In this document: positions 7,590 to 15,975 of the stretch, in pieces
Layout: each line of letters opens with the position of its first letter
Numbering within the stretch: the first letter of the stretch is position 1
From: Arthrobacter oryzae
GTDB lineage: Bacteria > Actinomycetota > Actinomycetes > Actinomycetales > Micrococcaceae
Assembly (NCBI RefSeq): GCF_030718995.1
Contig: NZ_CP132204.1
Location: 682,001 to 746,000, forward strand
Direction: 5' to 3'
Length of the DNA: 64,000 nt
Notes under the pieces: generated by a model
What the model was told of the DNA's origin: nothing
What the model saw: the letters and a program-made list of their open reading frames with translations, nothing else
The model's database searches: none
Translations under genes and position numbers: made by a program

Positions 7590-8858
7590 CTATCCGCACC
7601 AGCTGGGGAGGAACCCCGGGAAGCTCCGGACATGCCGGCCGGTATCCAGCTCGATGATCTCGGTCCGCATGGGTGAATAGGCGGCCGCGACAGGGTAGCG
7701 GTCGTAGGCACCGTCAGGGGCTGTTGCTTCCACGGCAAGGAACTTTCCGTCCGGAGAGGGGCAGTAGTTCTGGATGCGCGACCAGGCCGGCTCCGGCTCA
7801 AAGAGGTTCGCAGAGCCTGTCGCGTCCGTGACCGTCAGTATGGAGGTCACCTTGCCTGCGGCGAACTCGCTAATGCTTTGGACGTAGCGCCCGCTTCCAT
7901 TGAGGAGGACCGTGGTGCCCGGCCATGAATTGTCGTTCCGGACCACCGCCTTCAGGTCGAGGGGGCGTACGGTCCCCTTGGTCAGATCGATGCCCGAGTT
8001 TTTCCCGATCTTGTCCGTGGGGTCGGCGCCTGGGTCGACCACGTGGACCTCCCTGGTTCCGGGAATGAACCCGCGGAATTCGGTGTGCAGGCCCAGCGGC
8101 GCGGGTTTTCCGGCGTTGAGGGCATCGACGAGGAACATGGCCGAGGAATCGTTCCGCACCACCAGTGAGGAGGTGCCGGGAACGAAGTCCCAGTTGAGGA
8201 CGGACACCGCCTTTCCATCGGGGCCGCGGATCTCCCGCGGGGGCGTGGAGGGATCCTCGATGTCGTATACGAACAAGGTCTTGTGGTGCTGCTGTGACGG
8301 CGAGGCGCTGGAGAAGGCGAACCCGATGAGGCCCTTGGACGCCGCGCGCAGGAGTTCGACCTGTCCAGGTCCCGGAAGCGGAACCTGGGCCTCCGGCCCG
8401 CCGGAGAGGGGGACGATGTCAAGGGAAGTGGTGTTGTCCTCATTGATCGTGACGGCGGCCAGGGCGTTGGGCAGCGCCGCGTATTCCTGAATCCGGTTGG
8501 CAGTGAGGATGACGGACCCGTCGCCTGCATCGGCGATGTTGTTTCCCCGTATGGTGTCCGGCTTCTTCTTTCCGGCGGCGTCATAGCTGATGTCGCGTTG
8601 GAGCGTGTACAGCTCGAAGCCAGCCGTCCCGGATGTCCCTTGCAGCGCTGACACCGCGTTCGGCCGGGGTTCCGAGACGAAGTTCGCAGCGGTGAGGGCC
8701 AGGCACAGTGCCACCAGAAGGGCGATCGTGCCGCGGAGCCGCAAGGCGAAGGAGAGCAAGCCGCGGCGTGGGACCGTGGCCGGGATGCGCGTGGCCGGGC
8801 GGGGGCGTGTGCGTTGGGCAGCGGATCGCTTAGGAGGCACGGATCGCTTAGTAGACAT
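7590..8858 (-). CDS. Membrane-anchored beta-propeller-like protein
   Basis: 422 residues. A basic N-terminus and one hydrophobic helix (about residues 38-60) suggest a signal anchor with the rest outside the cell. The exported part contains repeated strand-rich units with TolB/WD-like features (LNWDFVPGTSSLVV, CPSPDGKFLAVEA), suggesting a propeller. No catalytic motif is visible. It overlaps the TIGR03943-type gene by 11 bp and is the last gene of a three-gene operon converging on the Zur-controlled genes. Function is unknown; a role at the cell surface with the permease pair is inferred. Confidence 0.72.
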   Translation of the reverse strand: MSTKRSVPPKRSAAQRTRPRPATRIPATVPRRGLLSFALRLRGTIALLVALCLALTAANFVSEPRPNAVSALQGTSGTAGFELYTLQRDISYDAAGKKKPDTIRGNNIADAGDGSVILTANRIQEYAALPNALAAVTINEDNTTSLDIVPLSGGPEAQVPLPGPGQVELLRAASKGLIGFAFSSASPSQQHHKTLFVYDIEDPSTPPREIRGPDGKAVSVLNWDFVPGTSSLVVRNDSSAMFLVDALNAGKPAPLGLHTEFRGFIPGTREVHVVDPGADPTDKIGKNSGIDLTKGTVRPLDLKAVVRNDNSWPGTTVLLNGSGRYVQSISEFAAGKVTSILTVTDATGSANLFEPEPAWSRIQNYCPSPDGKFLAVEATAPDGAYDRYPVAAAYSPMRTEIIELDTGRHVRSFPGFLPSWCG

Positions 8859-9645
8859 AGGGGGAATCCGGTTCCGGGACCGCGGTAATGGAATCTGGAA
8901 CCATCACAAGGGTTTCACCGCTGATCTGGCTGGGGTTGGTTTCGAAGCCGCCGGATACCGTTACCCAGCTGTCGGTTTCGAACCGGTCCTGCCAGCCCGG
9001 CGAGTAAACGGGCAGGCCGATCGGCCGGGCATCCACTGCGCAGCAGGTCAGCACGAAACGGGCCGTGAAGAAGACGTTTTCCGGGTCGCTCTTGTCCGGT
9101 GTCACGAATCCGGTGACTGTCGCCGTCTTGCCGGCCAGAAATTCCTGCCCGGCCCCCTGACGCAGCAGCGAGACCCAGTCCTTCATGGTGAACGTGGTGT
9201 AGTCAGCGCCCACGAGCTCGATAGCCTCGTCCCTCGAAAGCGTCGACGCCGCACCGTTGAGGTCGCGCTGGTTGACCGTGGCGGTGCTGAGCGTGGCCGG
9301 CGGCAGGACCAGGAGTCCGGCGACGGCGGCAGCCACGATCAGCGTGCTTCCTGCAGCTCCGAGGCGTCTCCGGCGCCGTTTGCCGGCGTCGTCGTGCCCG
9401 GAACCGCTCGCATGATCGTGGCCGGGTCCGTGCGGGTCTTGGGGAACCATGGCCTGGGGAACCAGGGCGAATGCGGCCAGGGCAAGTACCGCCGCGATCA
9501 CGGCCATGATGACGGTGAACGCGAAGTACCGCGGGTGGATGTACAGCGCGAGCTGCCCTGTGAAACCCAGCCACAGGGTGGCCACGACGCCGATGAGGCT
9601 CAGCATCACGCCAAGCCAGCGGTCGAGGAGCCGCCTATAGGACAT
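8848..9645 (-). CDS. TIGR03943-type membrane protein (permease partner)
   Basis: 265 residues with hydrophobic segments near 10-30, 40-65 and 97-118, a His-rich cytoplasmic stretch between them (HGPGHDHASGSGHD, near 70-90), then a soluble C-terminal domain containing VLTCCAVDARPIGLPVY. This pattern matches the YcgQ/TIGR03943 family, which occurs beside COG0701 permeases as here. In Bacillus the pair YcgR-YcgQ belongs to the zinc-starvation response. It overlaps both neighbours by 11 bp, consistent with a tightly coupled operon. Confidence 0.82.
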   Translation of the reverse strand: MSYRRLLDRWLGVMLSLIGVVATLWLGFTGQLALYIHPRYFAFTVIMAVIAAVLALAAFALVPQAMVPQDPHGPGHDHASGSGHDDAGKRRRRRLGAAGSTLIVAAAVAGLLVLPPATLSTATVNQRDLNGAASTLSRDEAIELVGADYTTFTMKDWVSLLRQGAGQEFLAGKTATVTGFVTPDKSDPENVFFTARFVLTCCAVDARPIGLPVYSPGWQDRFETDSWVTVSGGFETNPSQISGETLVMVPDSITAVPEPDSPYVY

Positions 9646-10696
9646 AATTGACCGCCAATCCCAGTGCGGCGGAGCACAGTGCCACCACCACGGTGAGCTG
9701 CAGGAGGGTCTTTGCGGTGAAAGTGGTGCGGAGGAGGGCCAGCATTTTCACATCAATCATCGGCCCGAACACCAGGAACGCCACGATGGAGCCCGGCATG
9801 AACGTTGCCCCGAACGACAGGATGAAGAACGCGTCAACGTTGGAGCACACTGCCACGACGAAGGCCAGGACCATCAAGGCCGCAACGGACCAGACCGGAC
9901 TGCTTCCCACCGAAACCAGGACGTCCCGCGGGACCCCTACCTGGATGAGCCCCGCGATACCTGCGCCGATGAACAGGGCGGGCATCATGGCGCCCGTCTC
10001 CCGCACGAACAGCTGGACGCTGCGTCCAACTTTTCCTGTGGCCTGCCCGGCGTGGTCCTCCATGGAACACTCCTCCTGGAACCGCGGCGTCAACAGCGCC
10101 TCGGGGCGCGGATGGCGGCTGTAGATCCATCCGATCAGGTTGGCGATGAGGAAACCGCCGGCAATGCGGGAAACGAGGATGCCGTTGTCCCAGCCGAATG
10201 CCTGCTGGGTGGTGATGATCGTGACCGGATTCAGGATCGGCGCAGCAAACAGGAACGTCATGGACTCGGACACGGTCAGCCCCCGCACGATCAGCCCGCG
10301 GGCCAGCGGGACGTTCCCGCATTCGCACACCGGGAGCAGCATCCCCAGCAGGGACAGGACGGGCCGCCTGAGCGCCGGACTCTTCGGGAGCCGTCGGACC
10401 AGGAAACCCTCCGGCAGCCAGATCTGCACTCCGATCGAGAGCACGATGCCGAGGAAAACGAACGGGAGGGATTCGATCACCACGCTGATCGACAGGGAAA
10501 CAAAGTCACGCGCAGCATCCGCCAGCCAGGTTGCCTGGCCCGTCGCTGGAGACAGGATCCGGAGGGCCAGCAGTACACCGATCACCGCTAATCCGACCAT
10601 CAGCCCCATGGCAGGGCGGCGCGCTCTTCCGGGCATCGGATGAGTGTGGGCGTCGTGGGGCGCCTGGACGCGTTTTGCTGTCGCTGGCACCGGCAC
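9635..10696 (-). CDS. COG0701-family permease
   Basis: Polytopic permease of the DUF318/YraQ/YcgR group, about 330-350 residues with eight or so helices. The family hallmark VCECGNVPLARGLIVRG, with its paired cysteines, lies mid-protein, and VCSNVDAFFILSFG marks the second half. The start is uncertain: I favour GTG 10696, five bases after GGGGGAG; ATG 10636 begins the obviously conserved part, and the open frame reaches 10798. Substrate is unproven; context suggests metal-linked transport. I find no convincing Zur palindrome upstream. Confidence 0.78.
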   Translation of the reverse strand: MPVPATAKRVQAPHDAHTHPMPGRARRPAMGLMVGLAVIGVLLALRILSPATGQATWLADAARDFVSLSISVVIESLPFVFLGIVLSIGVQIWLPEGFLVRRLPKSPALRRPVLSLLGMLLPVCECGNVPLARGLIVRGLTVSESMTFLFAAPILNPVTIITTQQAFGWDNGILVSRIAGGFLIANLIGWIYSRHPRPEALLTPRFQEECSMEDHAGQATGKVGRSVQLFVRETGAMMPALFIGAGIAGLIQVGVPRDVLVSVGSSPVWSVAALMVLAFVVAVCSNVDAFFILSFGATFMPGSIVAFLVFGPMIDVKMLALLRTTFTAKTLLQLTVVVALCSAALGLAVNYVL

Positions 10697-10891
10697 GGGC
10701 ACTCCCCCACTAAATCGGCATCCGCCTGACCCCTGCACCGGTGCGAGCGTAGGAAGGACCGCCCGGCCCGGTGCGATGTGCCCAAGTCTAGGCAGCACAC
10801 CCCGGAGGCTCCTGAGTGGCTTCTACCTGAGTTTTCACCAGTGACCACTCGTATCAAGGGGCATCATACGTATCAGAATTAGCCCACGAAA

Positions 10892-11026
10892 CGCCGACGC
10901 TCTCTCACTTCCTGCCGGAAAAGCGCCGACGCTCTCTCACGGGTGAGAGAGCGTCGGCGGAAAACCCTTAGGAAGTGAGAGAGCGTCGGCGGAAAACCCT
11001 CAGGAAGTGAGAGAGCGTCCGGGGAG
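10892..11026. repeat. Cluster of GACGCTCTCTCAC repeats
   Basis: Five copies of the core in both orientations: two forward (from 10892 and 10925), three reversed. The arms 10924-10940 and 10943-10959 form a perfect 17-bp inverted repeat around two bases. The last two reversed copies sit in near-identical ~32-bp units separated by GGCGGAAAACCCT. The same core makes up the tandem array at 6122. The cluster ends at the 3' edge of paaZ and may help end its transcript. The rest of 10697-11028 shows no gene. Confidence 0.8.
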
Positions 11027-11028
11027 GG

Positions 11029-13140
11029 CTACTTTTCGACCAGGGTGAGGACGTCGTAGGTGGCTACGATTTCGTCGTTCTGGTTGGTGAGGACGGCGTC
11101 CCAGGCCACCTCGCCATATTCGTCGGTCTCGCGCGGGGTGATCTTCTTGGCGGTCAGGGTCACGCGGATGGAGTCGCCTGCGGCCACCGGGGTGATGAAG
11201 CGCAGGTTCTCCAGGCCGTAATTCGCCAGCACGGGGCCCGGAGCCGGCTCCACGAACAGCCCGGCGCCCCAGGCCAGCAGCAGGTAGCCGTGCGCCACAA
11301 TGCCCGGGAAGAACGGATTGGCCTCCGCAGCCTCCTGGTTGGTGTGGGCGTAGAACGTGTCGCCCGTGGAGTTGGCGAACTTGGTGATCTCCTCCAGGCT
11401 CACTTCGCGCAGCCCGGAGCGGACCGCATCGCCGATGTGCAGCGTGCTCAGGTGCTTCCGGAACGGGTGCTGGCCCTCGGTGTCAAGGGTGAAGTTGCGG
11501 TCCGCGCCGGTGTGCCACACACCCGTGACGGCGGTGAGCATGTTGGGCGAACCCTGGATGGCGGTGCGCTGCATGTGGTGCATCACCGAGCGGATGCCGC
11601 CCAGCTCTTCGCCGCCGCCGGCACGTCCCGGCCCGCCGTGGACCAGGTGCGGGACAGGCGAGCCATGGCCTGTCGACGAACGGGCGTCCTCGCGGTTGAG
11701 CATCAGGACGCGGCCGTGGTGCGCCGCGATCCCGGTGACCAGTTCGCGGGCAACCTCGGGGTCGTTGGTGCACACCGAAGCCACCAGCGAGCCGCCACCA
11801 CGGGCGGCGAGGCGCACGGCGTCGGCCAGGTCGGTGTAGCCGATCACCGAGGACACCGGGCCGAAGGCCTCCAGCGAGTGGACTTCCTCGGCTTCGGCGT
11901 CTGCCCAGCTGAGCAGCACGGGCGACATAAAGGCACCGCCTTCGACGACGGCAACTCCCCCGTCCGCCTTGGTGACCTTCGGCGAGTCCAGCGTGCCGTA
12001 CGCAAGCTCGCCGCCGGCGTCGAGCATGGACTGCACAGCGGCGCGGACGTCGGCCAACTGCTCCAGGGAGGCCAACGCACCCATGGTGACGCCTTCGGCG
12101 CGGGGATCACCCAGCACCACGCGTTCCTCGATGCGGGCACCCACGGCGGCAACGACGTCGGACACCAGCTCGCGGGGCACGATGGTGCGGCGGATGGACG
12201 TGCACTTCTGGCCGGCCTTGACCGTCATTTCGGTGACCACGGATTTGATGAATGCGTCGAACTCCGGGGTGCCCTTGACCGCGTCCGGGCCCAGGATGGC
12301 GGCGTTGAGCGAGTCCGTTTCGGACGTGAAGCGGATGCCGCCCTCCACCACGTTCGGGTGGTTCTTCAACGAGTTGGCCGTGGAGGCGGACCCGGTGAAC
12401 GACACAAGGTCGCGGTAGTCGAGGTGGTCCAGGATGGTGCGGGCTGATCCGGAGATGAGCTGCAGGGAACCCTTGGGCAGGATGTTGGATTCGATCATGG
12501 CCTTGACCACGGCCGCTGCCACGTAGCCGGTGGGGGTGGCCGGCTTGACGATGGTGGGAACACCGGCAATGAACGCCGGCGCAAACTTCTCCAGCATGCC
12601 CCAGACCGGGAAGTTGAAGGCGTTGATCTGCACTGCGACGCCCGGAATGCGGGTGTAGATGTGCTCGCCGGCGAAGGATCCGTCCCGGGACAGCACCTCC
12701 ATAGGGCCGTCCACCACAACCTGCGAGTTGGGCAGCTCGCGCCGGCCCTTGGAACCGAACGTGAAGAGCACGCCGATGCCGCCGTCGATGTCCACCATGG
12801 AGTCGACCTTGGTGGCGCCGGTCTGCGCGGACAGCTCATAGAAGTGCTCGCGGCGGGCGTTGAGGTACTGGGCCAGTTCCTTGAGCTTGAGGGCGCGCTG
12901 GTGGAAGGTCAGCGTGCCGAGTTCCTTCTGGCCGGTGGTACGGCCGTAATCCACGACGTCGGCAAGGTCCAGTCCCTCGGTGCTCACCTTCGCCAGGAGT
13001 TCTCCTGTGCTGGCGTCCAGGACCGGAACAGCGGAAGCCGCGGCTCCGGCGTCGGGCGTCCACCAGGCGTCCCGGACGAAACTGGGAACGGTCTCCACAG
13101 TGTCCAGCGAGGATTTCGGAGCAGTTGCAGTGGTGGTCAT
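11029..13140 (-). CDS. paaZ: Bifunctional oxepin-CoA hydrolase / semialdehyde dehydrogenase PaaZ
   Basis: 703 residues: an aldehyde dehydrogenase domain (about 1-530) fused to a MaoC-like (R)-hydratase domain (about 555-700). ALDH catalytic Glu274 (ETDSLN) and Cys313 (GQKCTS) are present; the MaoC dyad is Asp594 and His599 in GDTFYAH, with the same five-residue spacing as E. coli PaaZ. The enzyme opens the oxepin-CoA ring and oxidises the resulting semialdehyde. It is transcribed away from the thioesterase gene at 13294 across a shared TetR-type operator. The repeat cluster follows its stop codon directly. Confidence 0.95.
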   Translation of the reverse strand: MTTTATAPKSSLDTVETVPSFVRDAWWTPDAGAAASAVPVLDASTGELLAKVSTEGLDLADVVDYGRTTGQKELGTLTFHQRALKLKELAQYLNARREHFYELSAQTGATKVDSMVDIDGGIGVLFTFGSKGRRELPNSQVVVDGPMEVLSRDGSFAGEHIYTRIPGVAVQINAFNFPVWGMLEKFAPAFIAGVPTIVKPATPTGYVAAAVVKAMIESNILPKGSLQLISGSARTILDHLDYRDLVSFTGSASTANSLKNHPNVVEGGIRFTSETDSLNAAILGPDAVKGTPEFDAFIKSVVTEMTVKAGQKCTSIRRTIVPRELVSDVVAAVGARIEERVVLGDPRAEGVTMGALASLEQLADVRAAVQSMLDAGGELAYGTLDSPKVTKADGGVAVVEGGAFMSPVLLSWADAEAEEVHSLEAFGPVSSVIGYTDLADAVRLAARGGGSLVASVCTNDPEVARELVTGIAAHHGRVLMLNREDARSSTGHGSPVPHLVHGGPGRAGGGEELGGIRSVMHHMQRTAIQGSPNMLTAVTGVWHTGADRNFTLDTEGQHPFRKHLSTLHIGDAVRSGLREVSLEEITKFANSTGDTFYAHTNQEAAEANPFFPGIVAHGYLLLAWGAGLFVEPAPGPVLANYGLENLRFITPVAAGDSIRVTLTAKKITPRETDEYGEVAWDAVLTNQNDEIVATYDVLTLVEK

Positions 13141-13188
13141 CGTTGACGGGTCCTTCCAGCGCGGGGCAAGATCATCACGGCCAGTGCA

Positions 13189-13210
13189 TTACTGACCGTC
13201 CGTTCGGTAA
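13189..13210. promoter_or_regulatory. Probable PaaR operator, site 3 (divergent)
   Basis: Arms TTACTGACCG and CGTTCGGTAA flank two bases; eight of ten positions pair. It lies 49 bp before paaZ and 84 bp before the divergent thioesterase start at 13294, so one site could control both. Confidence 0.7.
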
Positions 13211-13293
13211 TATGTCTACAGTACATGAATGTGCCGCGCTGCACACTAGCCTTGCTGCACAGTAGGAAGACCGACAACGAAAGCGAAGTGGCC

Positions 13294-13707
13294 ATGCAGC
13301 CCGAAACCGGCAGCGTCGAACTGTGGAAGATCACGCTCGGCGAACTCGACGAGAAGATGGGCGTGAAGATCGTCGAGGAATCCGTGGAGCGTGTTGTCGC
13401 CACCATGCCGGTGGAGGGCAACCGGCAGTCCTTCGGGCTGCTTCACGGCGGAGCCTCACTTGCTGTGGGCGAGGCGGTAGGCTCCTGGGCCGCCGTGATC
13501 CACGCCAGCACCATGGGCAAGACCGCCGTGGGCGTGGATGTGTCCGCCACCCACCACAAATCGGCACGCGACGGCCAGATCACCATCACGGCCACGCCCA
13601 TCCACCTGGGCGGAACGCTGACCACGCACGAGGTCCTGCTCACCAACGAGGCCGGCCAGCGACTGTGCACGCTCCGGATCACCAACCTGTTGATGGACCG
13701 GAAATGA
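13294..13707 (+). CDS. Hotdog-fold thioesterase, second PaaI-like
   Basis: 137 residues from ATG 13294; the frame is open back to 13225 but upstream residues look non-coding. The motif GLLHGGASLAVGEAVGSWAA is that of hotdog thioesterases which use a glutamate instead of PaaI's aspartate, as in the Arthrobacter-type 4-hydroxybenzoyl-CoA thioesterase. The substrate is probably an aryl- or acyl-CoA. It is divergent from paaZ over a shared operator, which suggests a second CoA-recycling enzyme for phenylacetate catabolism. Confidence 0.85.
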   Translation: MQPETGSVELWKITLGELDEKMGVKIVEESVERVVATMPVEGNRQSFGLLHGGASLAVGEAVGSWAAVIHASTMGKTAVGVDVSATHHKSARDGQITITATPIHLGGTLTTHEVLLTNEAGQRLCTLRITNLLMDRK

Positions 13708-13816
13708 CGGACAAAAAAACTTCATGACTTTGCATCCAAAGAGGGCATCCCGCAGGTAGTAAAGGCGTAAGCACAAACACAGCCCGTCCCCCGGGCGTCC
13801 CTCTGAGGAGTTTGAA

Positions 13817-14527
13817 ATGCGCAAAACAACCTACGCCGCCGGAGCACTGTCGCTCGCGGCCGCACTGACCTTCGCAGCCCCCGCCCAGGCCGGTGGCTGG
13901 CACCACCACGACGACGACCCCGCCAAGCTCAGTGTGCTGCACGGCGTCCCCGGCCTGACGGTGGACGTGTGGGTGGATGGCAACCTCACCCTGGATGACT
14001 TCACTCCCGGAACCCTGGCCGGCCCGCTGGAGCTCGCCGCCGGGGACTACGACATCGCCATCACCGCCTCGGACGCCACCAGCGCCGACAACCCGGTGAT
14101 CGGGCCGGTGACCGTTGAGCTCGACAGCGGCGGAGACTACACCGCCGTGGCCCACCTCGACGCCGAGGGGGCCGCCACGGCCACACTCTTCGCCAACGAC
14201 ACGAAGGCTCCGCGCAACGACAAGAAGGGCAAGCTGACGGTGAGGCACGTAGCCGCAGCGCCCGCCGTCGACGTTCTGGCCGGCGGTTCCGCCGTGATCG
14301 AGGGACTCAGCAACCCGGAGGAGGCAACCCTGAAGCTCAAGGCCGGAACCATTTCGGCGTCCGTTGCCGCAGCCGGGACCACCGACCCGGTGATCGGGCC
14401 GGCCGACATCACGGTCGAGGGCGGCAAGAACACGATCGTGTACGCCTGGGGCAGCCTGGCTGACGGCAACCTGGCCGTGGCGGTCCAGGTTGTTGACTCC
14501 GAGGAGCGGTGGCACGGCCGCCGCTGA
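13817..14527 (+). CDS. Secreted DUF4397 protein
   Basis: 236 residues with an N-terminal signal peptide (about 1-26, ending in AQA) followed by a His/Asp-rich stretch and two DUF4397-type beta modules (AKLSVLHGVPGLTVDVWVDG near 36 and GKLTVRHVAAAPAVDVLAGG near 135). DUF4397 proteins are cell-envelope proteins of unknown function. GAGGAG lies 7 nt before the ATG. An ECF sigma/RskA pair lies 1 kb downstream, and CATCC boxes occur in its upstream region, so sigma-K-like control is possible but unproven. There is no cell-wall sorting motif. Confidence 0.82.
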   Translation: MRKTTYAAGALSLAAALTFAAPAQAGGWHHHDDDPAKLSVLHGVPGLTVDVWVDGNLTLDDFTPGTLAGPLELAAGDYDIAITASDATSADNPVIGPVTVELDSGGDYTAVAHLDAEGAATATLFANDTKAPRNDKKGKLTVRHVAAAPAVDVLAGGSAVIEGLSNPEEATLKLKAGTISASVAAAGTTDPVIGPADITVEGGKNTIVYAWGSLADGNLAVAVQVVDSEERWHGRR

Positions 14528-14553
14528 CACACGCCATCACTGATAACCAACAC

Positions 14554-14582
14554 CGGCGGGGCCGCCTGGCGCGGCCCCGCCG
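14554..14582. terminator. Bidirectional hairpin between DUF4397 and ferritin genes
   Basis: Perfect 12-bp stem CGGCGGGGCCGC / GCGGCCCCGCCG with a 5-nt loop between two converging genes. There is no thymine run, so its strength as a terminator is uncertain. Confidence 0.55.
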
Positions 14583-14607
14583 CTGTGCCTGTCACCGCTG
14601 GTGTGAT

Positions 14608-15192
14608 CTACAGCGCTCCGCCCGCCGCTTCCGGCGTCCCGGAGTCGCCGCCGCCGCCATGCCCTCCGCCGTGACCGTGGTGGCCGCCGTGCCCGCCGCC
14701 GCCCCCGGCGTCTCCCACCCGCTCGCGGGCAAGGAACATCTCGACGTCGAAAAGGTTGTCCGCCCGGCGTGCAACGTTCAGGAGTGTGGACATGGATGCG
14801 ACTTCTTCCACCTGTTCCTTGAGGAACCAGAGCATGAACTGTTCCCCGAGGGGATCGTTTTCCGCCCGGGCCGCGGCGAAGAGTTCCTTGATGCGGTCGG
14901 TGACTTCAATTTCCTGCGCCAGGGCCAGGACCAGGGGTTCCTCCGCCGAGGTGAAATCGTTCCGGACCGGGTCGATGCCGGGAATCGAAATCCTGATGCC
15001 CCGGTCCAGGATGTACCGGACCATCATCATCGCGTGGTTCCGCTCCTCCAGCGACTGCCGGTAGAAGTGCTTGGCCAGCCGGGGCAGGTCCTGTCCGTCG
15101 AACCAGGCCGCGATGGCGATGTACTGCTGGGACGCTGCGAACTCATTGCCGACCTGTTTGATGAGCAGGTCGTTGAAAGTTGTGGTGCTCAT
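14608..15192 (-). CDS. Ferritin with Gly/His-rich tail
   Basis: 194 residues from ATG 15192. Four-helix ferritin with the ferroxidase ligands in NEFAASQQYIAIAAWFD (Glu about 14), LEERNHAMMM (Glu and His near 47-51) and a later FLKEQVEEVASM segment. It stores iron as a ferric mineral and protects against Fenton chemistry. The last ~35 residues are an unusual glycine-histidine-rich tail, beyond the normal ferritin fold, that could bind metal. I chose ATG 15192 because helix A begins there; the frame is open to 15237. Confidence 0.92.
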   Translation of the reverse strand: MSTTTFNDLLIKQVGNEFAASQQYIAIAAWFDGQDLPRLAKHFYRQSLEERNHAMMMVRYILDRGIRISIPGIDPVRNDFTSAEEPLVLALAQEIEVTDRIKELFAAARAENDPLGEQFMLWFLKEQVEEVASMSTLLNVARRADNLFDVEMFLARERVGDAGGGGGHGGHHGHGGGHGGGGDSGTPEAAGGAL

Positions 15193-15399
15193 GGGGCTCT
15201 CCTCGAATCGGGGGTCAAGGCTGAGGACCTGCGGCACGGAGGCTCTGCGTGGCCCGGGTTTGCCGGAGGGCCTTCATTGAGCTTGCTCCGGCGTGGAGGA
15301 GCTGGTCAAGACCCCGCAGGTCCGCTTCTATGGCGGACCGGCGTCGGGGACGGCATAATGTGGTTCCACAGGTCTCACTGCCGCTCGAAGGAGCCATCG

Positions 15400-15975
15400 A
15401 TGACCCTTGCCGGCCCGCACGATTGGGACGCTGCTCTCGATCATGCGTTCGCGTCCGGCCAGGAAACGGCCCTCGCCGAGGCCTACCGGCGGCTGAGCCC
15501 GCTGGTGTTCACGCTGGCGCTGAGGTCACTGGGGGAACGGGCAGCGGCCGACGACGTCACCCAGGAAGTCTTTATCCGCGCCTGGAAGTCTCGCACCAGC
15601 TACCGGCCGGAAGCCGCCCGCCTGCCGGCCTGGCTTGTGGGGATCACCCGCAACGCCATTTCCGATGCGCTCTCGGCCCGGATGCGCCGGCAGGAGCTGG
15701 AACACGCTGCCGGGCAGTTCGTGGGTGATGAGCGCGTCGCCGGACCGCCGGCAGCTGACGTGGAAGCCGTGGCAGACCGCATAACCTTGGAGGAAGAGCT
15801 GGACCGGTTGGGCGATCCACAGAAGGCGATTATGAAGCTGGCGTTCTACGAGGACCTCACGCACGACCAGATCTCCTCGCGCCTGCAACTGCCCCTCGGC
15901 ACCGTCAAGAGCCACATCCGTCGCAGCCTCTCCCGGATGCGGACCCGTCTGGAGGTGGGCCATGAAGCATCTTGA
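15400..15975 (+). CDS. ECF sigma factor, SigK-like
   Basis: 191 residues with both ECF regions. Region 2 (VFTLALRSLGERAAADDVTQEVFIRAWKS) spans about 30-70 and region 4 (KLAFYEDLTHDQISSRLQLPLGTVKSHIRRSLSRMR) about 145-182. AAGGAG lies 6 nt before ATG 15400; the longer open frame upstream overlaps ferritin antisense and is not coding. It overlaps the anti-sigma gene by 14 bp. The RskA-type partner suggests the sigma-K group. Confidence 0.9.
   Translation: MTLAGPHDWDAALDHAFASGQETALAEAYRRLSPLVFTLALRSLGERAAADDVTQEVFIRAWKSRTSYRPEAARLPAWLVGITRNAISDALSARMRRQELEHAAGQFVGDERVAGPPAADVEAVADRITLEEELDRLGDPQKAIMKLAFYEDLTHDQISSRLQLPLGTVKSHIRRSLSRMRTRLEVGHEAS

Noticed and set aside
10836..10884. Zur box before the permease operon
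   Set aside because: TCATACGTATCA has only an 8-bp symmetric core and lacks the AATGATT centre seen at 6282.
14509..15399. N-terminal extension of the sigma factor
   Set aside because: It runs antisense to ferritin and has no sigma-like sequence; a good ribosome site precedes ATG 15400.
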